A stretch of DNA of 64,000 nucleotides from Geosiphon pyriformis (GCA_016748015.1 JAAOMT010000233.1:119788-183787), one strand, 5' to 3'; positions 1-12,149 are shown, numbered from the stretch's first letter. Notes: generated by a model not told the origin, from the letters alone. Numbers and translations are program-made.

Positions 1-589
1 ATTATTTTTATAAATAATTAAATATTATAAAACTTATAAAATAATACTATTAAAAATAAAAAAGTTTAAAATAAATATATCAAAAAAATAAAAACAAATA
101 ATTTATTTAAAGTATTTAATCTTAACATAAATTTAATTAATTAATAATATATAAAAAGTATATAATTTATAATTACTATAAAAATTATATATATTTTTAT
201 TATTATGTATTTATAAATATGGTTTAATTATTATCAAAAAATAATACTATTTAAAAACATTTTTTTCTTTTAATTTTATAATCATAATTAAAATAAAAAG
301 TAAAAAAGTTTTAAACATTACTTTTTTTGTAATAATTAATAAAGTCTCAACAAAAAAAAGTCTTTTTGTTATTAAAACAGCTAGACAAAATGTTTTAATA
401 ATGTTTTTTTTTAAATATTAATAGTAAAAAGCTGTTTTTAATAACTTTTAAAGCAATTTTTTCATCTTTGGCTAGTGGTTTTTTTAATCAAAGTTTTTTT
501 AAAAAATACATTCAAATTAGTTTTTGTGTTGTTTTTATTTTTTTTAAAAGTCTTAAAATTTTTAATAATATGTCATTTAATAAATTGAT
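1..589. other. AT-rich stretch with no recognised feature
   Basis: Low-complexity A/T-rich DNA with no convincing reading frame on either strand. It does not match the LTR expected upstream of element B1, so the B1 5' LTR must be truncated or displaced here. It could be the rest of the minus-strand family A element whose 5' end lies at 9717-10780, but I could not align it by eye. Confidence 0.5.
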
Positions 590-691
590 CTTTTTTGTAA
601 AATCTTTAAATATCATCATCAATTACAGTTATTGAGCACTAAGTTATGGATTTGTTATTTGATTTGAGACTCCAAATAATCACCTATAATA
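590..691 (+). repeat. 3' end remnant of the B1 5' LTR
   Basis: About 100 bp match the last part of the intact B1 3' LTR (9615-9716). Both contain a run ending TATTTGAT, then an A/C-rich stretch and a terminal CCTRTAAYA. The upstream roughly 790 bp of LTR (U3 and most of R/U5) are absent, so this end has no promoter. The boundary at 691 is fixed by the primer-binding site that starts 2 nt later. The left limit is approximate. Confidence 0.75.
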
Positions 692-693
692 TT

Positions 694-710
694 TGGTGCT
701 TCCTGTAAGG
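694..710 (+). other. primer-binding site of B1
   Basis: TGGTGCTTCCTGTAAGG begins 2 nt after the LTR end. The same TTTGGTG(C/T)T core follows the LTR in families A, D and E (26682, and minus-strand at 55644 and 54389). It would pair with a tRNA 3' end in ...AGCACCA. I cannot name the tRNA from sequence alone. Confidence 0.75.
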
Positions 711-749
711 TATAATTCTACAAAGAACTAGCACCAACAAACAACTATT

Positions 750-2860
750 CAAAAGTGGCAGAACCAGAAAGAATAGGAACAAACCATTTAGGATTCACCA
801 AATTTTTATTTCAACACTACTGTTAACACTTGGGATTAACCAACAATTACTTATCAGCAGAATCAGTCTTCAATTTCTACATCAACAAAAGAATCTCATA
901 TTTATTAGAAGTACTAATAGAAACTAATTCAGCAAAAGGAAATTTTTACAATAAATTAATCCAAAATACCAGCTTATCAGTAAATTATAACTTTATAATA
1001 ATTCTTACTGAAATCAATTGGGAAATTAAAAATCACACTCAACAAAAATATTTAATTACCTATGTAAACAAAGACAAAAGAAAACTATAAACACTAGCAG
1101 TAACACTTTAAAAAATACAACTACCCACTTGGAAAAAAACAAGACTTGAGTTACCAATCAATCCATCATACCATTATACACTTAGAAGTGCCATCAACAT
1201 TTCATCAGCAAGTGCATCCACATTAAACACAAAAACACTATTAGCACAAATATAATTTCAAAGTAAACAATCAAAAGCTGACCTATTAAGAATCTATAGC
1301 AAATATTTTAAAGAATTTAAATTTCGATTACTAATGCCATCAGAATTTTGATCACTATTATCTTCACCAAATTTCAGAACTATAAGTCCTTGAAAAGTAA
1401 CTGAATCAGAAAAAGAGAAAGACAACAATCAGGAATTTAATTACGAAAACCCAATTGTAGAAAACTTGGAAGTTAAAACCCCAAATATTCAAACTCAAGA
1501 AAATCAGAACAATTCAAATCCCAACATAATTAATTAGCAACACTTACTTCCAGTAATTATGATCAATCAGCCATCAATTGAACTAATTCAATAGCTCTAA
1601 GTACCACATTAACAACAACTGCAGCAACCACTCCAACAACTGTCACAACAACAATAACCAATGGCATATGTACCAATCACCAAGATTGAAAAATTTACTG
1701 GCAAAGAAGATAACACATAAGTGTGGCTGAACAATGTGGAAAAAACCATTGCAGCCAATAGATAGAACAATGTCAGAGCACTCCAAGTTATTCTATACTT
1801 TCTTTAAAATACCACTAACTTATAGTATTAAAGCTTGGCCAATAAATCTCAAGATTTCAATACATTTAAGCTTGAGTTCTTATAATATTTTAGCAACAAT
1901 AATAGTATTAATTACTTAGCCAATATATTTACCACTATTAAGCAAAGAGACATGAAAGCAGTCACTACTTATTTGGGATGCTTTCATAGAAACTTGTGCC
2001 AAATTCAAGCTATTAATGCCAATTATTTTACTATAGCCCAAATCTTGAATCAATTTATCTGTGGATTATACAGTAACATCTTACAACACATACACTTATT
2101 ATATCTAGCTAATATTTAAGCTGCAGTTACTTACACCAGAAATTTTGAAGCTGTTGAATTAGAAGCCAACTATGCCTAAGCCATAAATTTAGTAATAAAC
2201 AGATTATCTGACTTGGATTCCAAGTTGAAGCAATTTAGTGACTCAATCAATCAGAAATTAGAGAAATACTTAGCTAACAATCAAGCCATTTATCAATTTT
2301 CATAATGACACAATAATCAAAGAAACACAAATTGTTTCCAATATTAGTTATATCTATCATTATCCACCAATCAGCAATGGTAAACTGAAATGTGTAGTTG
2401 CTACTATTGTGATAAACAAAGACACTTACAAATCAACTGTCACAACCACTTAAATAACTAATGATCGGAAAATTAATATCAAAACCCCAATTACCAGTTT
2501 CAAACTCCGAATTATCAACCAAATCCAGAATCATATTAACCAAATTATCTATTAATAATGCAGCAGCCAATTTATTAATCACTCATTTATCAAACTCTAG
2601 CACCAGTTGTTTATCAACTACAGCCACAAATAATTTATCAATCTCAGCAAATCCAAACACTATTACAAATAATAGTATCCACTAGAAGTTAAAAACCAAG
2701 AACTATTCAGCAAAACTAGAGATCAGCAATGGTAGTTTACCAACTATTAACTCTATAATTAAGACCATGTTAGTAGAATTGGGAACTAAATATGCCCAAA
2801 ATCCGAGTTCTCAGAACTATTTAAGCCTCTTTGTAACCCCAAAAAATACCCAAACCAACA
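750..2860 (+). pseudogene. gag: B1 gag, broken
   Basis: Gag forms the particle that packages the element RNA. An N-terminal leader (about 750-1660) has several stops. A capsid-like part starts at the ATG at 1661 (MAYVPITKIEKF), which matches the internal methionine of A-young gag at 27442. A CCHC zinc knuckle, CYYCDKQRHLQINC, lies at 2399-2440 in the same frame as that ATG; all four ligands are intact. Past it the frame is Q/N-rich with stops. A frameshift lies between the knuckle and the protease, because the protease frame differs. Stops fall where Q or W is expected. Confidence 0.75.
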
Positions 2861-2877
2861 ATTAGGAAACTAACCAA

Positions 2878-3330
2878 ATGCCACTTACCAATAATATTCT
2901 ATCAGCAACTGTTACTAATGATAAATTGTTAGCAGCAATTTTTCTCTTTGAAATAGAAGAACCAGCAAAAACACTTTTTTTTAGTAAAGCTGCCCTTAAT
3001 GTGAAACCCATTACCATGATGTACACTAATACCAAAGTTGATGGTCAGTTTATCAAACTGATCCTTGATAGCAGATTAGCAGACAACATTATCACATAAC
3101 AACTTATAGACCAATTAGATCACCAAGTTGATCACACTGCCAGCACCAAAATTATTACAGCCAATAAAGTGACCAAAATTTCTATTGACAAAATTGATGA
3201 CTTTTCTTTTGAAGTTAATAGTATCATAGCTTTCATCAAAGTTTTGGTAATAGAAGCAACCCAATATTAAGCACTAGTTGGCAATAACTGGTTGTCCAAA
3301 ACCAATGCAGTGCTTAATTAGATCATACAG
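2878..3330 (+). pseudogene. B1 aspartic protease domain, broken
   Basis: Retropepsin-like domain that would cut the polyprotein. An open stretch of 73 codons contains LILDSRLADNIIT, with the catalytic triad position at 3067-3075 reading D-S-R where D-S/T-G is usual. Downstream, the strand ending VGNNWLSKTNA matches the conserved end of this protease in A and E. A stop after NIIT and others further on break it. The loss of Gly fits a GGA to AGA change, but the same R is present in A-young, so it may predate the decay. Confidence 0.72.
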
Positions 3331-3619
3331 AAGCTCCAACTCAGTCAGAACGGTTAGCACATATATATACTAGCCATATATAGCCACTTCTAAACAAATA
3401 CTACATCAATACTACTCATAAAATTGGAAGAAAAAGAGAACAAATCTACCTGAGAAGTTTATCAAGTATTATGAACTGAAAATGACCACAACAAACTACT
3501 GCTGATTTTAACCTAAAAAGACAAAGAGAAAAGAAAAAAAAGAGAAAAAAAGCTCACTCAAGCTACCACTTCCACTTACATTCCATATACTACACCTCAA
3601 CTCAACTATTGTTGACCAA

Positions 3620-4260
3620 AGTTAGTATGTATCAACTGTGGTAAAAAATTGTCATCAATGAGCACATATTGTAGTAATGATGAAAAATGGCTAATGACAA
3701 CCAAGTTTTATTGCTGACCATACATCCTAAAGTGTTTTGGACAACTTAAATAACAAAAAAAATAGAATAATAAACCATACCTTGTATGTAAAAAAATTCT
3801 ATTAAATGAAAAAATGTGGAATGACATTTTAGGACAAAAAAAAACATGTAACAAATTGTGCCAATACATAATTTTAATAAGTAACTGGGTAAAAAAAAGG
3901 ATACCAATAGAAGCAGCATGAAGAAAAGCAATAAAATGTTTGGACAGGTGTCTACATAATAATAACAAAATATGGCATATGGCACTTGCCAAAATCAAAG
4001 AAGTGTTATCAGAAGAAATAAAAACAATTAAAAACAATCCACCAGAACCCATAGAACTTGATTGGGACCCAAATCCAGATATTATTCTAGACTCTATAAA
4101 TTCAGAACAATTCCACAAACACTACCAAGAATTAACATCCACTAGAAAAGAATAAAAACAATGTTTAGAGCAACTAAACACCTAATTATGTAACTACTGT
4201 TTGATTCTATATGACTTTTAATATTGTAATGAATATAATTTCATCTAAAATCTATCACCA
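3620..4260 (+). pseudogene. B1 Cys-rich domain between protease and dUTPase
   Basis: I do not recognise a named family. It starts with CINCGKKLSSMS (about 3634), matching CKDCNKKLSSMG in A-young, and continues through further Cys pairs. A charged segment follows, whose longest open piece is 3940-4155 (MDRCLHNNNKIWHM...). Cys pair spacing suggests a metal-binding fold. It lies between protease and dUTPase, as in A, D and E. Stops interrupt it and several Cys are lost (for example C-to-Y). Confidence 0.55.
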
Positions 4261-4529
4261 TGCATGATCTACATAATCCCAAAAGAGAACAAACCAATTA
4301 GTAGCTGCAAAGTGGAATCAGAATTACAGTTTAATTCCGATTTAAACTTCAATAATGATGACAACAAAAACAATAATTTCAGCTCTATTCAAAATGACAA
4401 TGACAATAACAATAGTTTAAACTCCAATCCAAACCCAGAACAATATATCACACTTTCTGACCTTACCAAGAAGCAAGAACTTAAATAGTTCAATGATAAT
4501 AATGAAAATATTATGTCTGAATGCATACA

Positions 4530-5010
4530 TAATACTAATGTAGGGTTTGATCTAAGATATCTGAGAAAAGAAGTCATAAAATTAAAATCACATTTGCATA
4601 TATGCATTGATCTGAAAATAGCACTAGAAATTCTAACAATGACAATAGTTCAACTAGCATTCAAGAGTAGTTTAGCAAAAAAAAATTAATATCAGAGGAG
4701 GAATAATTGATGCAAAATATGTAGAAAATATTATTGCAATGTTACAAAATAACTCAGAAAAAGTCTATATCATAGAACCAAACAAAAAGATAGCACAGAA
4801 AATATTTCTGCCTTTGGTTAAAATAGCTCAATTAGTATCAGTGGGAAATAGGGAAGAATTAGAGATTACAGCTAGAGAAATTAGTGAATTTGGATCCACA
4901 AGTAGAATAAATATATCAATCAATATAGCAGAAGAAAAGGTTATTGACAAGGAAAAAATTATTTCCATCCGTCAATCAATTTTTATTCTACCATATAACT
5001 AGTACATATT
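4530..5010 (+). pseudogene. B1 dUTPase domain, broken
   Basis: Trimeric-type dUTPase hydrolyses dUTP to dUMP. Visible motifs: NVGFDLRYL (motif 1, about 4537-4563), FKSSLAKK (motif 2), IIDAKYVENIIAML (motif 3, about 4700-4745, with G replaced), KIAQKIFLPLV (motif 4, about 4789) and SEFGSTSR (motif 5, about 4882). A frame change occurs between motifs 2 and 3. The domain order matches the intact domain of A-young at 30121-30497. Decayed, but all five motif regions can be found. Confidence 0.75.
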
Positions 5011-5369
5011 AGCCATAGAAAAAAAAGTAAAAAATCAGGCTCAAATGTTTGAAGCAAAAGCTGCAATTTGTAAATTAAAAAAGATTGAACTCACCAATTT
5101 TTACATACTAGCTAAAAGTCTTAAACACATCAAAATTCTCATTTACAACACAACAGGAAATGTTATTAAAATACCAAAAGGAACTATCATCAGATATTTA
5201 AGCATTGAAGTTGAAAAGCAACCACCAAACTCCATTCCAGACTTTTGACAACTGTGTGAATATGTAGATATTATATTACAAACAATATACGAATGAAAAA
5301 AATGTTATCTGTTTTAACCAAAACAATTAGAACAAATAAATCTGGGAAATTTAAACCCACTATAATGTA

Positions 5370-6700
5370 TGCAGCTGAAAATATTACTCAATAACTTTAA
5401 TGACATCTTTTCCAGTAAAAATGAATTTGGTAGAACTGACATAATCCAACATTAGATCAAGACTGAAGATGCAATAACAATTAAACAAAGAGCATACTAA
5501 GTACTACTAGCAAGCTATAAAATCATCTGACAAAAAATCAATTGAATATTAGACAACAGGCTAATTCAACCATCAATAAGTTTATAGTTGTTACCAGTAG
5601 TACTAGTCCATAAAAAGAATAGAAAAATCCGTTTTTGTGTGAATTACTGAAAACTTAATGGAGTAACAAAAAGAGATAGCTACCCAATTCCAAAGATCCA
5701 AAAACTTTTTGATGCTTTTGAAAGAAAAAAATAATTCTCAACTTTAAACTTAGACAGTGGTTATTAGTAAATAGCCATAAAACCAGAAGATAAGGAGAAA
5801 ACAGCTTTTACAACCTGAAAAAGAAATTTCGAATTTGAAGTTATGTCTTTTGACTTAATAAATGCTCCAGCCACATTTTAATGGCCCATAGAAATTGTCT
5901 ATATTAGACTACTGTGGAAATTAGTAGTTGTTTACTTAGATAATACCAATGTGTTCTCTAAGACATTCAATAATTATTTACATTATCTCCAACAAGTATT
6001 TAAAAGACTAAGAAGAGCTAAATTGAAGTTAAATGCCACCAAATATTTCTTTGGCAAAATAAAATTAAAATTTTTGAGACATGTTATAAATAAAGATGAA
6101 ATCAAAACAGATCCAGACAAAATTAAAATAGTTAAAAACTTTCCAATATCCACCAACTTGACCAAACTATGAGCATTCTTAGAATTTGCAAGTTACTACT
6201 GCCACTTCATTAAAGATTTTTCCAAATTGGCTTAGCTATTACACCAGCTCCAAATAAAGAACACCAAATATGAATAGGCAGAAAACTAGCAAAAAGCTTA
6301 TTCAAGCTCCAATACTAATCTATTCAGATCATAGCAAGTTATTCATAATCACAACCAATGTATCAGGTCAAGCATTAGGAGCTGTACTGTCTTAGAAAGA
6401 ATCAGATAGAAGAGAACACCCAGTAGTATATACTAGTTACAGCTTAAGTCTAACTGAAAAAAAACTATAGAACTTTAGCACTAAAACATTTAGCAATCTA
6501 TTAGGCAGTTATGAAATAGAAGGAATACTTAAGCCAGAAATTCGACATATACACTAACTATAAAGAATTGACTTTAATCTAAAAGCAAGAATTTAGAAAT
6601 AATTGCTATGCTAGATGGAAAATAGAACTTTCACCATTTAATTATACAGTACATTACAAAAAGAGAAAAAAAAACAGAAATTCTAACAGTTTGTCACGGA
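5370..6700 (+). pseudogene. pol: B1 reverse transcriptase and RNase H, broken
   Basis: RT motifs run in order: FCVNY (usual FCVDY), a YPIPKI-type strand, FSTLNLDSGY, KTAFTT, then VVVYLDNTN with YLDN at 5933-5944 in place of YLDD, and the KCHF-like segment followed by a FLRHVI strand. RNase H follows from about 6290. The D-to-N change in the catalytic box needs one G-to-A step and would abolish polymerisation. Many stops replace Q, W or R. Confidence 0.85.
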
Positions 6701-6849
6701 TAAAACAAATCTAAGAACATTCCAATCCAAAAATATAACAAAAAATGAATACACAAAAATATTAACAACTTCAACATTTTATAAATACTCAACAGTTCAA
6801 GAAAAAATTATTTCAAAAGAAACAAAACCATATCAAACAACAGTTCAAA

Positions 6850-8050
6850 TATTTTATCACTTACCAAGATATATTTTATCAGAAAAACAGAAAGAATTCA
6901 GATCAATCAACCAAAGTAATTACAGAATCAGAGAAAGAAACAATATTATTTAACATGTATTCCAATCTAACAGCAGAACATTTTCACAGAGAAGCAACCA
7001 TAGAAAGAACCAAAAAAAGATACTATTGGTCATCAATATATCCAGACATCATTCAATATGTGCAAAATTGTGATGCTTATTAGAAAAGAGAAGGAACAAA
7101 ACTTAGCAAGCCACTGAGACCAATTAAAATAAAACAACTGTTTGATTGTATTGGGATTGACTTAGTCAGACCATTAATAATAACCAGTAAAAAAAACAGA
7201 TATATCACAGTAGCCATGAATTATCTTACTAAGTGGCCAGAAGCAAAAACCATTCAAAGAGCAGATACAGAATCCATTGCCAAATTTAATCATCAAGATT
7301 TGATTTGTTAATACAGATGCCCAAAAAAATTACTATCTAACTAAGGAACTAACTTTGTGAATAGAACATTAGCAGAATTAAGTCAAAAATTTGGAATAAA
7401 AAGACCATTATCATTACCATATTATCCACAAACCAACAGCTTAATCAAAAAATTCAATAGAATATTGTGTGAAGTAATTGCCAAAATCAGCCAAGAAAAT
7501 CAAGATGAATAGAATTTATTTATATTATTAGTATTATTTGCTTATTGAACAATAAAGTAAGATATTATACAAGCAATACTATTTAAATTAATATATGGTA
7601 GAACAGCAACAGTACCAATATAGATAGAAGTCAGCATATATCCAACTGAACTAATAACAGAAGACAATTTCCAAGAAACATTGTTGAAAAAAACATATAA
7701 CTTAATAGAAACACTAGAAAACAAGTGGCAAAGAGCAGCTGATAATATTCAAAAGTCACAAAAAAAACAAAAAGAAAAACATGATAACCAACTATTGAAT
7801 AAACCAGTTGAATTTACAATTGGAGACAAAGTACTTTTACATTATATCAAAGTAGAAAAACAATGGAGTGGAAAATTTGACTCCAAATGGAACAAACTAT
7901 TTTACATAGAAAAAATTCTAAGAAATAGAGCTTATAAATTAATATGGGACAACAAAATCTTAGCCAAAACAGCACATGGTGATTGATTAAAACCATATCA
8001 CTATATAGTATCATCATCCACCAATAATATTCTACAACTGGGAGTACAAT
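6850..8050 (+). pseudogene. pol: B1 integrase, broken
   Basis: The N-terminal HHCC part (HFHREAT...CDAY) is damaged at its last Cys. The core reads FDCIGIDLV (first D kept), LSNQGTNFVN (usual SDQGTHF; D to N) and NSLIKKFNRIL (usual LVERFNRTL; E to K). The C-terminal part contains an open stretch at 7681-7986 with the conserved GDKVLLH and WSGKFDSKW strands. Two of three catalytic acids are lost by changes that each need one G-to-A step. Confidence 0.85.
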
Positions 8051-8151
8051 AAATACTAATCCAACCAAATAAGATTTTATGAGATCTGGAACCAATTATA
8101 ATCATTGAACCAAACACATCAAATTGAACAACCAAAAGAGTATATAAAGAC

Positions 8152-8814
8152 ATGGTATATATGACAAAAACAACAAAGAAAATAGAAATACCAAATTATA
8201 TTCACATCTTAGCACAACAATTGTTTCAAGTCTTAAGTCAATAACAATTAAACATAGAAATTGTTATCAACTACCAAACAATCTGTTATTGAAACACCAA
8301 ACAAAAAAAAAGTATATTATACCAGTAATCACAAAAACAATTAAGAAACTGGTCAGATAAAATAGTAGAAAAAGTAAAAAACACTCTTGAAAAAATACCC
8401 ATCATGATTTCAACAGAAGAACTTTCAAAAAAGAATTAGAAATAATAAACAAAACAACTTCCAATATCATACTGCTACTATTAGTTGGAACAAAAATTGA
8501 ACATTTAAAAATTATATCTTAATAAAGCCAAAAAAATATTCAATCAAAAAATAATACATAATATTAAAAAGATTATTAGAAAAAAGACAAATTTATTACT
8601 GCATATTAGAACAATCTATCGACTACACACAATATTTCAAAATTATCCAGAAATATTGTTATACTCTAATATAGAAACAATCATCATTAATCAATAGGAA
8701 AGAATAAACAATGCACAAATCAAAAATATAAAAAACAAAGTTAAACAAACAGTATTGGAAAAAAAAATATTAGACTTAATTCAAAGTAAAAATTTTGATA
8801 GAGCTCAATATTAA
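8152..8814 (+). pseudogene. B1 ORF3, post-integrase frame of unknown function
   Basis: A frame from ATG 8152 (or 8161) to TAA 8812-8814 runs about 217-220 codons with a handful of internal stops at Q, W and similar codons. It ends directly at the polypurine tract. It matches A-young ORF3: IPNYIHILAQQL against IPRNIQQISQKL near the N-terminus, and an RTIYRLHTIFQN block against RAALRLYDLFNT. The C-terminus NFDRAQY resembles NF.xAQF in D and E. Position and size equal those of A-young ORF3 (235 aa). It is basic and likely helical with no membrane segment. Function unknown. Confidence 0.6.
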
Positions 8815-8827
8815 AAGGAGAAAATAA
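8813..8827 (+). other. polypurine tract of B1
   Basis: AAAAGGAGAAAATAA sits directly before the 3' LTR and is the expected plus-strand primer site. It overlaps the ORF3 stop codon. Confidence 0.7.
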
Positions 8828-9716
8828 TATTACTTATAAAGAAATTAAATAAAAAAAAATAGTAAGAAAACAGATAGACCAATAAGAAAATAGTAATTAG
8901 TACATAAGCATATTGCTTAGCAATATAGAGCAATATTAGAAATTATGGCATATTGTTCAGCAATATGAAGCAATGTTAAAAAGTTAGGACACATTACTTA
9001 ACAATGTGAGCATTGCTCAAGAAATTATAGCACATTGCTTAGGAATGTGAGTGATTTCATAGAATTTAAATTATGTATATATAGCAAGAGCATTAAAAGC
9101 AGAAAAGACAGAATAATTACCAAGACTTTTCTATTATCACATCTATATTAGAATTATCAATATTAATAAATAATTATTCACTATTTAAATTACTTTTCCC
9201 ATTATTAACACTTCATGTTAATAGTATTAAATACTTGATCACACTAGAACAATAGCTTTTAATCATGGCTATTAATGAGATATTAACTTTATTGCTTTGG
9301 TTTATATTTTATTTTTTTAATTTTCTTTTGTATTTTATTTCTTTTGTTGTTTACTGATTAATTAAAAATTAAGCACTGAGTTATTGACATCATGGATGGC
9401 CTAGTAAAAAACCCAAATAAAAGGGTACAGAATGAGAATTTGGATAGCTTACTAGAAAAACATGACTGACAAAATAAACTGGCCACCAAGTTAAAGAAAA
9501 AAATTGGGAAACCCATTATAAAAAAATTGCACACCATTGAATCTCTGTTTATTATACAAAGAATTCAAACAAAAAAAAACCTTCAGATTGTAAAATTTTC
9601 AGATTGTAAAATTTTTAGATTGTAAAACTTTTAAACGTTATCATCAATTACAACTATTGAGCACCAAGTTATGGATTTGTTATTTGATTCAAGACCCCAA
9701 ATAATTACCTGTAACA
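8828..9716 (+). repeat. B1 3' LTR (889 bp)
   Basis: Starts TATTAC (TGTTAC in the minus copy ending at 21833) and ends CCTGTAACA. U3 holds about four copies of a roughly 40-nt repeat with a palindromic core (8905-9050). A TATATATAG box follows at about 9077. A T-rich tract at about 9300-9350 and the end block shared with the 590-691 remnant complete it. The 3' flank is CTAT; the 5' duplication cannot be checked because the 5' LTR is truncated. Confidence 0.85.
8905..9050 (+). repeat. U3 palindromic tandem repeats, family B
   Basis: Repeats of about 40 nt each contain a near-perfect palindrome of the form AYATTGCTYAGCAATRT. The same array occurs in the minus copy at 21610-21760 and, shortened, at 40371-40470. 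It lies just upstream of the TATA box, so transcription-factor binding is a plausible role (inference). Confidence 0.7.
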
Positions 9717-9849
9717 CTATCTAAAATTTTAAATTGTTGTTTACAGTAAGTGTAAATTAACTAATAGTACTTTAAAGTTGTTATGTTTAATGCAATTATT
9801 ACTTTGAAAAAGTTGTTGTTGCTGTGTTAATCCATAAAAAAGCACCAAA
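9717..9849 (-). mobile_element. 5' leader of a minus-strand family A element
   Basis: Read on the minus strand, this begins TTTGGTGCT next to the LTR at 9850 and continues with the ACACAGCAACAACAA leader found after the A-young 5' LTR (26704 on). It then follows the first codons of the A gag leader before stopping at the B1 boundary. The rest of the element is not recognisable to the left, which suggests B1 inserted here. Confidence 0.7.
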
Positions 9850-10780
9850 TATTACCAAAAGTTTTTGGTTCTTTTTTTTAATTGTTATTAATATTTATTT
9901 GCTGTTTTAATTCACATTTATTAAAAGCTATTGAATCTTTAATAATTGAATTTATTTTTAAATTATTTTCTATAATTTAAACTGTTAAGCTTATAAATAA
10001 AATGATTAATTCTGTACTAGTTATTTTGTATAATTATATTGTAGTAAATGTCAACTCTTTCTTAGGAATTGTTTGTTTAGAAGTTTACTAAAAATATGTA
10101 GTTATTTTACTGTAAAAGTCAACTTTTTTACAAGAAACTTGTCTATAGACTACTTTAATAATTATAATAATAAAAATAAATATAAAAAGAATGAAATTTT
10201 GTAAAAAGAATTGTTTTTGGTCCAGGTCTAAAATCATTAACAATTTACTAAAATTGGTAGCTAATTTATTTCAAAACATTAGTTGAATTTTTGGGAAATT
10301 TCAAGTACAATTAATTAAAGAATTGGTTTTTTTAAAGTATGATTTTTATTTTAATTGTTTTTAACTAAAAGTAAATCTAAGTAAAATAATTCTGAATAAG
10401 ATATATTTCCTTAAAAAGAAAAGCTCTTCTTTTATATAACTTGTTATAGTAGTAGTTTATGAACTTAAACTTTTCTCTTTGCTATTATTTTAATGAATTA
10501 ATAGTATATTATAATGACTTATAAGTTATTTTATTGTACTATTAACTATTTCAGTAAATTACTCATTATTTTAACAAATTTTTATAAATTTGGCAAATTC
10601 TTAAATATTACATAATTTGAAGTATTGTGTCATTTAATTATCCTAATTTCTATTGTATAAATTGATTTATTAATTAAATAATAAGTAATAATTAAAACAA
10701 TATTAATATATGTTAGTTAATAATAGGAATTATAGAAGTAATTTCATGCTAATTTAATAGCTAAAATTTCATTGATAATA
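9850..10780 (-). repeat. family A LTR, minus strand (931 bp), decayed
   Basis: The reverse complement aligns along its length with the A-young LTR. Its start reads TATTATCAATG against TGTTACCAGTA, its end TTTTGGTAATA against CTCTGGTAACA. The internal blocks for AGTTGACTTTTACAG and TAACTACATA are recognisable. PBS remains flank it on the left, so it is the 5' LTR of its element. Substitutions are many and the U3 repeats have almost lost their CpG sites. Confidence 0.85.
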
Positions 10781-10879
10781 GTGCTTTAGTAATAATTAAC
10801 AGTTTTTTTGAGTAGCTAATTAAGAAAAAAAACAATTTTAGAGAAATCTTAAACAAACTTTTGATAATAAAATGCCAAA

Positions 10880-11540
10880 CCAAGAAAAAACATAATTTAT
10901 AAATATTTATTAATTGTTTAATATTCTGAACTTTTTTAATTTTGGCTGAATTAGAAAAGATTCTATTTTTTATAATAAGATAACCAAAAAACTGAGTAAA
11001 TTGTTATTCAAAAAAAGATTTGATTAAATTGATCTTAAAACTAGTATTTCTAAGTAGGTCAAAAACTTTTTGTAAATATTCAAGATGTTTATTCCAAGTT
11101 TTTAAATATATTATTATGTTATTTAAATAAATTAAAACAAAGTTTTATCTTTATTAATTTGAATACTTTGTCTATTAAGCATTAAAAAAAGTAGGAGAAA
11201 CATTAATAAGACCAAAAAACATAACTATAAATTCATAGATACTATATTTGATAATAAAGGCAGTTTTTTTTCTGCTTTCTGAATCTATTTCTGTTTGTTA
11301 AAATTCAGTAACTAAATTAATAATTAAAAAAAAGCAGCACTATTAAATTGGTTTAGTATTGTATTAATCTTAAAAAGTATATATATGTTTCTTTTGATAA
11401 TAATATTTAATTGACAATAGTCAACACAAAAGCATAGAGTTTCATTTTTTTTTAGATATTATTACAACTAAAAAAGTCTATTTATTCTTGGTTTTTTATC
11501 TGGTTTATTTTTTTTTGATAAACTCATTATTATAATAATT
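10880..11540 (-). pseudogene. pol: family C reverse transcriptase fragment
   Basis: On the minus strand the fragments read FCVDY, then a YTF.D segment, LVTEF.QTEIDSESRKKTAF, YEFIVMFFGLINVSPTF and a piece after it. These are the ordered gypsy RT motifs A to C (usual forms FCVDYRxLN, DLxxGFxQI, MPFGLxNAPxTFQ). Several stops occur and the catalytic YxDD region is not clearly readable. The resemblance is clear enough to call RT but not activity. Confidence 0.72.
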
Positions 11541-12149
11541 AAATTAATAAAACTTCAAGTATATAGAACAAGTTTTTTTGGTAATAATAATATGTTGTAT
11601 TACATAAGTTTATTTAAAGGTATTATTTTTTTTTAATATTACTAGATTATTTTTTTTCAATAGATTTTTAATATTTACTTTTTTTTTTAGAAAGAGTTTT
11701 TTTTGTTTTATTTACTAATAATTGTATTTTAGATAGTTTATTTTCAAAAAACTTTTGTACTTTTTTTATTTTTTCTCTTAATATTAGGCTAATTAATTCT
11801 TAATTTTTGTAATAAATTAAACAGAACTTGTTTTTGTTATTAAAAAAATATAGTGATTTATTGTACTAGTACTAGATACAAAATTATGTTATTAATAACT
11901 GTATTTGGCTTTTTTGTTAAACTTTTTATTAAAAATTTTTTTAAAGATATTATAATAGAACCAGCAAATCAGTTTGCTATTTACAATAATTTTTTTTGTT
12001 AACTTTAATATTATCTAGTGACTTGTTATTATTGGTAAAAATAGTATAGATAAATTTAACAGTTTTTTTTGTTCTTCTTTATTTCTTTTTATTGCTATTT
12101 TTATTATTTGATTGTTTTTTTTCTTGGTTTTGCTTAAATACCAAAAAAA

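Larger units (their letters stand above)
590..9716 (+). mobile_element. Ty3/gypsy element B1 (family B), decayed, 5' LTR truncated
   Basis: Order along the plus strand: LTR remnant, PBS, gag with CCHC knuckle, protease, Cys-rich domain, dUTPase, RT/RNase H, integrase, ORF3, polypurine tract, full 3' LTR. RT before integrase marks it as Ty3/gypsy. The interior is 8,136 bp, close to the 8,049 bp of element E, so the body is near full length. In-frame stops are frequent in every domain and key residues are lost: RT box YLDN instead of YLDD, and the integrase triad reads D-N-K instead of D-D-E. The element cannot be autonomous. It seems to have inserted into the gag start of a minus-strand A element, because sequence just after 9716 matches family A 5' sequence. 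Confidence 0.88.

Noticed and set aside
8905-9050. CRISPR-like array (regular repeats with palindromes)
   Set aside because: The repeats lie in U3 of an LTR, are imperfect, have no unique spacers, and recur in other copies of the same LTR.
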